This document shows positions 1 through 5,459 of a stretch of DNA of 5,526 nucleotides, piece by piece. This DNA is from Candidatus Tayloriibacteriota bacterium (lineage in GTDB: Bacteria > Patescibacteriota > Minisyncoccia > Phycocordibacterales > PALSA-1337). Position 1 is the stretch's first letter. Every line of letters begins with the position of its first letter. The position numbers and the translations under genes were made by a program. The stretch spans positions 1 to 5,526 of the forward strand of contig PMZP01000034.1 of assembly GCA_003170325.1 (NCBI GenBank), written 5' to 3'. The notes under the pieces are model-generated. The model made no database searches, had not been told where the DNA came from, and was given only the letters and a program-made list of their open reading frames with translations.

Positions 1-90
1 GATGTAAGAAGCTTAGCATAGGTGAGCTTTCTCTGCAATCTCGATGGTTTGGTATTAAATAAATTGCAACTAAGAACAATTGTTGTCAAG

Positions 91-118
91 TTGCTCTATA
101 GCCATTCATGGCTATAAT
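91..118 (+). promoter_or_regulatory. Probable groES-groEL promoter
   Basis: A perfect -10 hexamer, TATAAT, lies at 113-118. The best-placed -35 candidate is TTGCTC at 91-96, a 16-base spacer away but only a 3/6 match to TTGACA. A better hexamer, TTGTCA at 83-88, is 24 bases away and so too far. A start site about 7 bases past the -10 box would fall at or next to the groES ATG at 125, which implies a very short or absent leader. The -10 box is seen directly; the -35 assignment and the start site are inference. Confidence 0.55.
97..116. promoter_or_regulatory. Operator-like perfect palindrome over the groES -10 box
   Basis: TATAGCCAT at 97-105 and ATGGCTATA at 108-116 are exact reverse complements separated by two bases (TC). 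The right arm covers the first four bases of the -10 box, and the whole element fills most of the spacer, so a dimeric protein bound here would block RNA polymerase. It is not the CIRCE element bound by HrcA (TTAGCACTC-N9-GAGTGCTAA), nor the HspR HAIR site. I infer a transcriptional operator for the chaperonin operon; the regulator is unknown. A hairpin role in RNA is less likely, because the predicted transcript begins after it. Confidence 0.55.
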
Positions 119-124
119 GAGGAT

Positions 125-430
125 ATGAAAAACATATCACAAAAAATCAAGCCATTGCAGGATCGCGTGCTCATAAAAGAAAGCGTCGATAGCAAAGAAA
201 AGAAGACTTCATCGGGCATCATCATCCCAGTCACGGTGAACGAAGATAAGGGCGGTAAAAGCGGAGAAGTGGTGGCCGTTGGTCCGGGTCGGATCGAAGA
301 TGGCAAGAAGATCGTACCGATGGTCAAAGCCGGCGACAAAGTCCTTTTCCAGTGGGGAGATAAGGTGAAGATAGATGATGAGGAATATTATATTGTGAGA
401 GAGAGCGAGATATTGGCGATTATCAAATAA
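125..430 (+). CDS. groES: Co-chaperonin GroES (Cpn10)
   Basis: Encodes a 101-residue co-chaperonin, the usual size for GroES, which forms the seven-membered lid on GroEL and closes the folding chamber in the cytoplasm. The N-terminal strand has the family signature IKPLQDRVLIK (residues 8-18). The mobile loop follows at about residues 25-45, with the hydrophobic IIIP that docks on the GroEL apical domain, then GEVVAVGPG at about 48-56. The C-terminal half contains the typical GDKVLFQWGDKVKIDDEEY and RESEILAI segments. I chose the ATG at 125: an in-frame TTG at 80 would add 15 residues that are translated promoter and palindrome and have no GroES homology. A GAGG at 119-122 is only two bases from the ATG, too close for a good ribosome site. 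The stop is nine bases before groEL, so the two are one operon. Family assignment is firm. Confidence 0.97.
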   Translation: MKNISQKIKPLQDRVLIKESVDSKEKKTSSGIIIPVTVNEDKGGKSGEVVAVGPGRIEDGKKIVPMVKAGDKVLFQWGDKVKIDDEEYYIVRESEILAIIK

Positions 431-439
431 CGGAACAAC

Positions 440-2083
440 ATGGCAAAAAAAATACTCTACAACGAAGACGCCCGAAAGGCCTTGAAGCGAGGCATCGACG
501 CCGTGGCCGACGCGGTCAAGATAACCATCGGTCCGCGCGGGAGAAATGTGGTATTGGACAAGGGCTACGGTTCGCCAACCATCACCAACGACGGCGTTTC
601 GATCGCCCGGGAGATCTCCTTGAAAGACAAGTTCGAGAATATGGGAGTCGAGATCATCAAGGAAGTGGCCTCCAAGACCAATGACTTGGCCGGTGACGGA
701 ACCACGACTGCCACTATTTTGACTCAAGCCATTGTGGCTGAAGGCATGAAACATACGACCATGGGCATGAATGCCATGGGTATCCGCTTCGGCATCGAGG
801 CTGCCGCCAAGGACGTGGTCGCTTCTTTGAGGAAGCTCGCCACGCCGATCAAATCTGACGAGGAAGTCAAGCAAGTGGCGACCATCGCAGCCGAATCGCC
901 GGAGCTCGGTGCCATCATCGCCGGTACCATCAAGAAAGTCGGCAAAGACGGGGTGGTGACCGTGGAGGAATCGCAATCAACCAGCTTGGAATCGGAGATA
1001 GTCGAAGGCATCGAATTCGATAAGGGTTATGTTTCCGCTTATATGATAACCAATCCGGAAAGGATGGAAGCCGTTTTCAATGATCCGGCGATCCTATTGA
1101 CGGACAAGAAAATCTCGACGGTTAAGGAAGTCCTGCCATTGCTAGAACAATTGGCTAATTCTGGCAAGAAGGATCTAGTGATCATCGCTGAAGATGTAGA
1201 CGGTGAAGCGCTGACCACATTCGTGGTCAATAAGCTGCGCGGGACTTTCAACGTCCTGGCCATCAAAGCTCCTGGATATGGAGATCGCAAGAAAGAGATG
1301 CTTCAAGATATCGCCGTCACCGTCGGAGCGACGGTCGTCTCCGAAGATCTAGGGATCAAATTCGAAAGCGCGACGCTGGCCATGCTCGGCAAGGCGCGTA
1401 AGGTCATTTCCACCAAAGACAATACGATCATCGTCGGCGGCAAAGGCAAGAAAGCCGACATCACGGAGCGCATCGAACAGCTCAAGAAACAGCGCGATGC
1501 CACCGACTCGAAGTACGACAAAGAGAAGATGGACGAGCGCATCGCCAAGCTATCCGGCGGAGTGGCCGTCATCCGCGTTGGCGCGGCCACGGAGACCGAG
1601 ATGAAATATTTGAAGTTGAAGATCGAGGACGCGGTCAACGCCACCAAGGCCGCTATCGAAGAAGGCATCGTGGCTGGCGGCGGTGTGGCACTCGTTCGAG
1701 CGGCTCGAGACGTGGAGAGGTCATTCTTGTTAAGGAAGAACATGACCAAGGAGCAGGAACTCGGCTATGCCATCGTCTTGAAAGCCCTGGAATCGCCATT
1801 GAAGCAGATCGCGGTGAATTCCGGAAAAGACGACGGTTCGGTCATCGTCGACAAGGTCAAGAACGGCCGGGGAGCACTCGGATACGATGCTCTCAAGGAC
1901 GAGATCGTTCCGGACATGATCGCCGCTGGCATCGTTGATCCGGTCAAAGTCACTCGTCTGGGCGTGGAGAACGCCTGTTCAGCTGCTGCTATATTGCTAA
2001 CAACTGAAGCGGCCATCGCCGAGGAACCGGAGGAGAAGAAAGCGTCGGGAGGACGCGGAGAGGCTCCGGGAATGGATTACTAG
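440..2083 (+). CDS. groEL: Chaperonin GroEL (Hsp60, Cpn60)
   Basis: Encodes a full-length 547-residue group I chaperonin, which forms double seven-membered rings and folds proteins in the cytoplasm with ATP and GroES. The nucleotide site is intact: TIGPRGRNVVLDKG near residues 29-42, GDGTTTAT at 85-92 (Asp86, equivalent to E. coli Asp87) and Asp397 in IEDAV (equivalent to the catalytic Asp398). The Cpn60 signature AAIEEGIVAGGG is at 404-415. The apical domain spans about 190-375, with the FDKGYVSAYMI segment at its start. The C-terminal tail is GGRGEAPGMDY, lacking the long run of GGM repeats found in E. coli. Only a weak GGA (432-434) precedes the ATG, so translation may be coupled to groES nine bases upstream. 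No frameshift or missing motif is visible. Assignment is firm. Confidence 0.98.
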   Translation: MAKKILYNEDARKALKRGIDAVADAVKITIGPRGRNVVLDKGYGSPTITNDGVSIAREISLKDKFENMGVEIIKEVASKTNDLAGDGTTTATILTQAIVAEGMKHTTMGMNAMGIRFGIEAAAKDVVASLRKLATPIKSDEEVKQVATIAAESPELGAIIAGTIKKVGKDGVVTVEESQSTSLESEIVEGIEFDKGYVSAYMITNPERMEAVFNDPAILLTDKKISTVKEVLPLLEQLANSGKKDLVIIAEDVDGEALTTFVVNKLRGTFNVLAIKAPGYGDRKKEMLQDIAVTVGATVVSEDLGIKFESATLAMLGKARKVISTKDNTIIVGGKGKKADITERIEQLKKQRDATDSKYDKEKMDERIAKLSGGVAVIRVGAATETEMKYLKLKIEDAVNATKAAIEEGIVAGGGVALVRAARDVERSFLLRKNMTKEQELGYAIVLKALESPLKQIAVNSGKDDGSVIVDKVKNGRGALGYDALKDEIVPDMIAAGIVDPVKVTRLGVENACSAAAILLTTEAAIAEEPEEKKASGGRGEAPGMDY

Positions 2084-2109
2084 GTAATGTTCATTGCTAG
2101 TTTAATTTT
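2079..2109 (+). terminator. Weak terminator-like hairpin after groEL
   Basis: ACTAG (2079-2083, overlapping the groEL stop codon) can pair with CTAGT (2097-2101). Inside it AAT can pair with ATT around a GTTC loop after a small internal loop. A T-rich run, TTTAATTTT, follows at 2101-2109. The stem is short and AT-rich, so as an intrinsic terminator it would be weak; this is the only candidate at the end of the chaperonin operon. Confidence 0.3.
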
Positions 2110-2129
2110 GGTCGGTCGTTTTCTTCAGA

Positions 2130-2214
2130 TGTAGTAGGTGTTCCGTTTTGTCGCACTACATTTGACTGTAGTGGGGATAATGTTTCGCTGTGACTACACT
2201 CAACTGTAGTGAGG
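2130..2214. repeat. Spaced palindromic repeats ACTACA-N6-TGTAGT
   Basis: Two copies of a 22-bp element lie at 2155-2176 and 2193-2214, 38 bases apart, identical at 18 of 22 positions. Each contains the inverted arms ACTACA and TGTAGT around six bases (TTTGAC in the first, CTCAAC in the second). The first has a seventh arm pair, CACTACA with TGTAGTG (2154-2160 and 2167-2173). All four differences are transitions and none falls in the six-base arms. A third half site, TGTAGTAGG, lies at 2130-2138, 37 bases before the matching half of copy one. No T run follows either hairpin, so these do not look like terminators. Tandem binding sites for a dimeric regulator, or two RNA hairpins, are the main readings. 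Confidence 0.65.
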
Positions 2215-2261
2215 TAATTTGAAATGCCTAACCGGACACTAGTACCTTTCCACACTTCGCC

Positions 2262-2290
2262 TTGCCCGCCTAGACCTTAAGTGGTACAGT
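2262..2290 (+). promoter_or_regulatory. Candidate extended -10 promoter for the lemA-htpX block
   Basis: TTGCCC at 2262-2267 (4/6 match to TTGACA) is followed after 17 bases by TACAGT at 2285-2290 (4/6 match to TATAAT), preceded by TGG, which gives an extended -10 arrangement. Transcription would begin near 2297 and leave a leader of about 100 bases before the gene at 2401. Only pattern match supports this; the next candidate downstream is an alternative. Confidence 0.35.
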
Positions 2291-2310
2291 AATCATTAAT
2301 AAGTGCCTTT

Positions 2311-2343
2311 TTGACACCTATTTGTAACTCCAGCAACTATAAT
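2311..2343 (+). promoter_or_regulatory. Alternative promoter boxes with overlong spacer
   Basis: Perfect consensus hexamers TTGACA (2311-2316) and TATAAT (2338-2343) are both present, but 21 bases apart instead of about 17. Such spacing is normally poor for the housekeeping sigma factor unless an activator twists the DNA. The -10 box may work alone. A start near 2350 would give a leader of about 50 bases for the gene at 2401. Confidence 0.35.
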
Positions 2344-2390
2344 TAACAGCAAATTAATAGAGAATAATCTTGCTAGAAAGTCATCTAGCT

Positions 2391-2394
2391 AGGA
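2391..2394 (+). promoter_or_regulatory. Ribosome binding site for the gene at 2401
   Basis: AGGA lies six bases before the ATG at 2401. It is the only well-spaced Shine-Dalgarno match before a protein gene in this window, and it supports the chosen start. The short GCTAG/CTAGC inverted repeat ends two bases before it. Confidence 0.6.
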
Positions 2395-2400
2395 ACCAGT

Positions 2401-3090
2401 ATGAAAAAAACAATCATCGCAGTGATCGTCGTCGTCCTCATCGTGATCGGTATCATCATCTTTGGCCGCGGTTCTTACAATAATCCCAGCAACGGCAACG
2501 GCACTAGCCCGACCTCGACTAATGGCGTCTCACCGACACCGGTCGTCCCGGTCACCGAGACCACCAAAGTCTCGAATAAGACCTCGCAATATCAAAACGC
2601 CGAACTGGGCTTCTCGCTCAATTACCCGACCGCTTGGGAAGCGGACAACACCGACACCGGTGTGACTTTCATCATGCCCATCGATACCACGCAAGTCTCG
2701 ACCGTCGCCAAGCTCCAGGCCGATATCAGCGTCGTCAGCGGAAAATGCGGATTCCCGCCGGTCACCACCATCAAGAATCGTGGCACTTTGGCCGTTGGCT
2801 CGAATACCTTGAATATGATCACCATGTCGAACAGCGTTCAAGGACGGGGATATTTTGACCGAATGTACTCGTTGCAACAGGGAAGCGTCTGTTATCTCTT
2901 CCACTTCTCCTCGATCACCTTGGCACCGGAAAGCAAGAATTTGACCGGTTCCAACCTGACCCAGGCACAGAACAACAACAAGGCCATCGTCAGCACCACC
3001 GATACCGACTTTACCAACATGGTCAAATCATTCGCTTTTGTCCAAGGACCAGCCGGCATCGATGAGAGCAAGGCACCGACCACGAAATAA
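2401..3090 (+). CDS. Membrane-anchored extracytoplasmic protein, PsbP-like domain, function unknown
   Basis: Encodes 229 residues. MKK followed by a strongly hydrophobic helix (about residues 4-21) forms an uncleaved signal anchor. There is no lipobox cysteine, so it is not a lipoprotein. With lysines at the N-terminus, the rest should lie outside the membrane. Residues 23-62 are a low-complexity linker rich in Asn, Gly, Ser, Thr and Pro. A compact domain follows from about 64 to 215, opening with NAELGFSLNYPTAWE (66-80) and closing with FTNMVKSFAFV (204-214), a pattern typical of small PsbP/Mog1-fold proteins ('GFS..YP..W' at the start, '..sF.F' at the end). Cys116 and Cys164 are its only cysteines and could form a disulfide. 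It heads the block with lemA, starting 12 bases after its stop, and has its own AGGA site. No catalytic motif is visible. The fold is inferred from sequence style only; function is unknown. Confidence 0.85.
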   Translation: MKKTIIAVIVVVLIVIGIIIFGRGSYNNPSNGNGTSPTSTNGVSPTPVVPVTETTKVSNKTSQYQNAELGFSLNYPTAWEADNTDTGVTFIMPIDTTQVSTVAKLQADISVVSGKCGFPPVTTIKNRGTLAVGSNTLNMITMSNSVQGRGYFDRMYSLQQGSVCYLFHFSSITLAPESKNLTGSNLTQAQNNNKAIVSTTDTDFTNMVKSFAFVQGPAGIDESKAPTTK

Positions 3091-3102
3091 GTATGAAATA
3101 AC

Positions 3103-3657
3103 ATGACATACATAATCCTCGCAATAATCGTAGTGCTCTTGATCTGGGCCATTGCCTCATACAACCGTCTGGTGACACTGGTCAATCGGGCCAAGGAAGC
3201 TTGGGCCGACATCGACGTCCAATTGAAGCGCCGATACGACTTGATCCCCAACCTGGTGAATACCGTCAAAGGCTATGCCGCGCATGAGAGCTCGGCTTTC
3301 GAGAATGTCACCAAGGCCCGGGCGGCGGCTATGGGAGCGACTTCGTTGGCTGACAAAGGCCAAGCCGAAGCGACCTTGGCCGGAGCCTTGAAATCGGTCT
3401 TTGCCATCGCCGAAGCCTATCCGGATCTCAAGGCCAATCAGAACTTCCTTTCATTGCAGAGCGAGCTCACCGACACCGAAGACAAGATTCAGGCAGCCCG
3501 CCGATTCTACAACGGCAATGTCCGCGATCTGAACACTTCGATCCAGGCTTTTCCCGGAAATATCATCGCCGGCGCCTTCCGTTTCACGGCCATGGAATTC
3601 TTCCAGCTCGACGCCGCCGACGCAGCCGCCAAGGAACCGGTGCAGGTCAAGTTCTAG
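3103..3657 (+). CDS. lemA: LemA family membrane protein
   Basis: Encodes 184 residues, normal for LemA. One N-terminal membrane helix (about residues 3-19) precedes a helical, coiled-coil-rich domain. The family landmarks are clear: SYNRLVTLVNRAKEAWADID (19-38), KRRYDLIPNLVNTVKGYAAHE (42-62), YPDLKANQNFLSLQSEL (106-122) and ARRFYNGNVRDLN (132-144), then a proline turn in FPGNIIAG (150-157). The biochemical role of LemA is not established; the family is widespread, is often found beside M48 metalloproteases, and is thought to act at the membrane. No Shine-Dalgarno site is visible in the 12 bases between this gene and its upstream neighbour, and htpX starts on the base after its stop, so it is probably translated as part of one message. 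The downstream pairing supports a joint role with HtpX. Confidence 0.95.
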   Translation: MTYIILAIIVVLLIWAIASYNRLVTLVNRAKEAWADIDVQLKRRYDLIPNLVNTVKGYAAHESSAFENVTKARAAAMGATSLADKGQAEATLAGALKSVFAIAEAYPDLKANQNFLSLQSELTDTEDKIQAARRFYNGNVRDLNTSIQAFPGNIIAGAFRFTAMEFFQLDAADAAAKEPVQVKF

Positions 3658-4569
3658 ATGGCCACTCTATACACACAGCAATCCAAGAATGTCTTCCGAA
3701 CCTGGCTCCTCATGGCCGTGTTCGTGGTGATCGCAGTCGCCATCGGATGGTTCATTTCTTATTACTATCAAAATCCCGGTATCTTGGCGATCGCCATCAT
3801 CTTCGCTTTGATCATGAACGTGACGAGCTATTGGTATTCGGACAAGATCTCCTTGGCTTTGGCTCGCGCCGTGCCGGCCAAAAGGGAAGAGAATGTCGAA
3901 CTATTCCGAGTCGTGGAAAATCTGGCTATCACTGCCGGATTGCCTCTGCCGGCTATCTACATCATCAATGATCCGGCGCCGAATGCCTTCGCCACCGGCC
4001 GCGACAAAGATCACGCGGCCATCGCGGTGACTTCCGGATTGATCGGCATGATGGACAAGAATGAATTGTCTGGCGTGCTCGCCCATGAATTGTCTCACAT
4101 CGGCAATCGCGACATCCTGCTTTCGACGGTCGTCGTCGTGCTGGTCGGGTTCATCGCCATTCTGGCCAACATCTTTACGCGCAGTCTCTGGTTCGGCGGA
4201 GGCCGACGGAGGGGAAATGACAGAGAAGGTGGCGGCCAACTGGGCACGATCCTCGCCATCGTTGGAATTGTCTTTATCATTCTTTCACCGATCATCGCAC
4301 AGCTCATCCAGCTAGCCATTTCTCGTAAGCGAGAATTCTTAGCTGATACTGACGGCGCCCTTCTCACCCGCTATCCCGAAGGATTGGCTTCAGCCTTGGA
4401 AAAGATCCAATCCTACGATCGTCCGATGCTGTCAGCCAACAATGCCACGGCGCACTTATTCATCTCCAATCCTTTTGGTCCGCACGCCTCCAAAGGCTTG
4501 GCCAAACTCTTCATGACCCATCCGCCGACCGAAGAGCGCATCGCCATATTGAGAGGCATGAGCGTTTAA
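3658..4569 (+). CDS. htpX: Membrane zinc metalloprotease HtpX (M48B)
   Basis: Encodes a 303-residue M48 peptidase, close to the usual HtpX length. HtpX sits in the cytoplasmic membrane with its active site in the cytoplasm and degrades damaged membrane proteins; in E. coli it works alongside FtsH and is stress-induced. The zinc site is complete: HELSH at 143-147 (His143, His147, catalytic Glu144) and the third ligand Glu226 in RKREFLAD (223-230). Conserved flanks are also present: NAFATGR (109-115), IGNRD (148-152), and HPPTEERI (288-295) near the C-terminus. Membrane segments are at about 13-34, 41-58, 153-172 and 196-220. A Gly/Arg-rich loop (about 180-194) sits between the third and fourth. 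The ATG follows the lemA stop with no gap, and the only upstream purine run is a weak AGG 11 bases away, which suggests coupled translation. Assignment is firm. Confidence 0.97.
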   Translation: MATLYTQQSKNVFRTWLLMAVFVVIAVAIGWFISYYYQNPGILAIAIIFALIMNVTSYWYSDKISLALARAVPAKREENVELFRVVENLAITAGLPLPAIYIINDPAPNAFATGRDKDHAAIAVTSGLIGMMDKNELSGVLAHELSHIGNRDILLSTVVVVLVGFIAILANIFTRSLWFGGGRRRGNDREGGGQLGTILAIVGIVFIILSPIIAQLIQLAISRKREFLADTDGALLTRYPEGLASALEKIQSYDRPMLSANNATAHLFISNPFGPHASKGLAKLFMTHPPTEERIAILRGMSV

Positions 4570-4588
4570 CATCATCATTTATTCACGT

Positions 4589-5314
4589 ATGAACCCCCAA
4601 GAACCGATCATTGAGGACGTCAATAAAAGCACGAAGGCTTATATCATGATCGGTTTTATCGGATACGGACACGTGAAGTCCAAGATCAAGAGGGAATTCA
4701 CTCAGCAATTCGGAACGTCTATCGGATTCAGCTATTCAGAGAGCGGTGGCATGGATTCTGTAAGCTCCAAACTTTTCAAAACTGGACACGGTCAGTCGAT
4801 CCTAGACGTCTTGAGCGGCACGCATGATGGACTACCCATGCGTATATTCACCTTTCGATTTACAGTCGGTTCCGGAAAGAATTCCCACACCTATTTATAT
4901 ACGGTCTTCGAAGCCATGCTCAATAATGCGGTACCAAACATCCTGCTATTTTCCAATGCGCATGCCACCGCTGTTTCCGACTGGTTCTCTGGCGACGAGA
5001 CTATTCAACTTGAAGGGGATTTCAATAAATATTTTCGGCTACGCGTTCCAAAGGGATATGAGCAGGAAGCCTATCAGATCTTCACGCCAGATGTCATGGC
5101 CGATCTTATCGATAGGGCACGTGATTACAGCTTCGAGTTCTCGGAGAATCACCTGTACGTCTATGCCACCAAGGTCATCATAAAAAGGGGAGAGCTGGAT
5201 GCCATGTTCGGTCTCGTCACTTACATCGATAATCTCTTTCGGCACAACGCGGCCGGCGTTGATATGATCACACCGGCTGATCTACATGCTAAGATCGGCA
5301 GCAGTGGCAATTGA
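4589..5314 (+). CDS. Uncharacterised soluble protein, possibly DUF3137-like
   Basis: Encodes 241 residues with no signal peptide or convincing membrane helix, so probably cytoplasmic or peripheral to the membrane. I do not recognise an enzyme motif. The visible core runs from THDGLPMRIFTFRFTVG (78-94) through HTYLYTVFEA (100-109) and PNILLF (116-121) to LEGDFNKYFRLRVPKGYEQE (141-160) and IFTPDVMADLID (164-175), ending with FEFSENHLYVYA (182-193). This order, an 'aryl-rich strand, EGDFNKYF, TPDVM, sensed strand' pattern, resembles DUF3137-type proteins, which are often encoded beside lemA; that link is from memory and unverified. It starts 19 bases after htpX with no Shine-Dalgarno site and stops in TGA, the only TGA stop among the genes here. 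Its base composition is somewhat more AT-rich than lemA and htpX by eye. Co-transcription with lemA-htpX is likely, and a role with them is inference. Confidence 0.85.
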   Translation: MNPQEPIIEDVNKSTKAYIMIGFIGYGHVKSKIKREFTQQFGTSIGFSYSESGGMDSVSSKLFKTGHGQSILDVLSGTHDGLPMRIFTFRFTVGSGKNSHTYLYTVFEAMLNNAVPNILLFSNAHATAVSDWFSGDETIQLEGDFNKYFRLRVPKGYEQEAYQIFTPDVMADLIDRARDYSFEFSENHLYVYATKVIIKRGELDAMFGLVTYIDNLFRHNAAGVDMITPADLHAKIGSSGN

Positions 5315-5354
5315 ATGGATATTTGGTAGATATTCTGTTAATCTGACTTAGCAC

Positions 5355-5439
5355 GGAGGGTTCGCATAGCGGTCTAGTGCGCAGACCTGGAAAGTCTGTG
5401 TGGGGCAACCCACCAAGAGTTCGAATCTCTTACCCTCCG
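5355..5439 (+). tRNA. tRNA-Ser (anticodon GGA)
   Basis: The full cloverleaf can be drawn by hand. The acceptor stem GGAGGGT (5355-5361) pairs with ACCCTCC (5432-5438), with discriminator G5439. The D stem is GCA/TGC (5364-5366 with 5378-5380). The anticodon stem CAGAC/GTCTG (5382-5386 with 5394-5398) holds the loop CTGGAAA with anticodon GGA at 5389-5391, reading UCC and UCU. A long class II variable arm, GTGGG-GCAA-CCCAC (5400-5413), is typical of tRNA-Ser. The T arm is AAGAG-TTCGAAT-CTCTT (5415-5431). CCA is not encoded (CCTTT follows), so the end must be added by a nucleotidyltransferase. No intron is present. It lies 40 bases after the preceding gene, and I see no strong promoter in between, so it may be processed from the upstream message or use a poor promoter around 5311-5342. 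Confidence 0.96.
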
Positions 5440-5459
5440 CCTTTAGTCTGCCAAAACTT

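Larger units (their letters stand above)
2084..2400 (+). other. 317-base intergenic region between chaperonin and lemA-htpX blocks
   Basis: No convincing gene is present. The left part has the T-rich tail of the groEL hairpin, then the paired palindromic repeats at 2130-2214. The right part is AT-rich and holds two promoter candidates, a small GCTAG-N8-CTAGC inverted repeat (2372-2376 with 2385-2389) and a ribosome site at 2391-2394. The longest notable reading frame is an 18-codon proline-rich ORF at 2224-2280, which I do not call as a gene. The layout suggests that the region separates two transcription units and carries control sites for the second. Confidence 0.7.

Noticed and set aside
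1..19. Possible divergent gene starting with an ATG on the - strand at 19
   Set aside because: Only six codons are inside the window and the purine-rich site upstream is poorly spaced; it cannot be supported.
3..62. Open 19-codon frame ending in TAA, possible tail of an upstream gene
   Set aside because: Too short to tell from chance; no recognisable protein end and no start within the window.
80..124. In-frame TTG extension of groES by 15 residues
   Set aside because: The added residues are translated palindrome and -10 box, show no GroES similarity, and the ATG at 125 gives the normal protein length.
209..976. Long - strand reading frame of 255 codons across groES and groEL
   Set aside because: It is antisense to two certain genes, has a His/Asp/Gly-rich composition typical of shadow frames, and matches no family I know.
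1303..1749. - strand reading frame of 148 codons inside groEL
   Set aside because: Shadow of groEL codon bias; Ser/Thr/Ala-rich with no family signature.
2154..2181. Promoter formed by TTGACT and GATAAT near the first palindrome
   Set aside because: The hexamers are only eight bases apart, and the next TTG candidate (2148) is 22 bases from GATAAT; no usable spacing.
2130..2214. CRISPR array remnant
   Set aside because: The unit is palindrome plus about 16-20 unrelated bases at 37-38 bp spacing, too short for a repeat plus spacer unit, and only two full copies exist with no cas gene.
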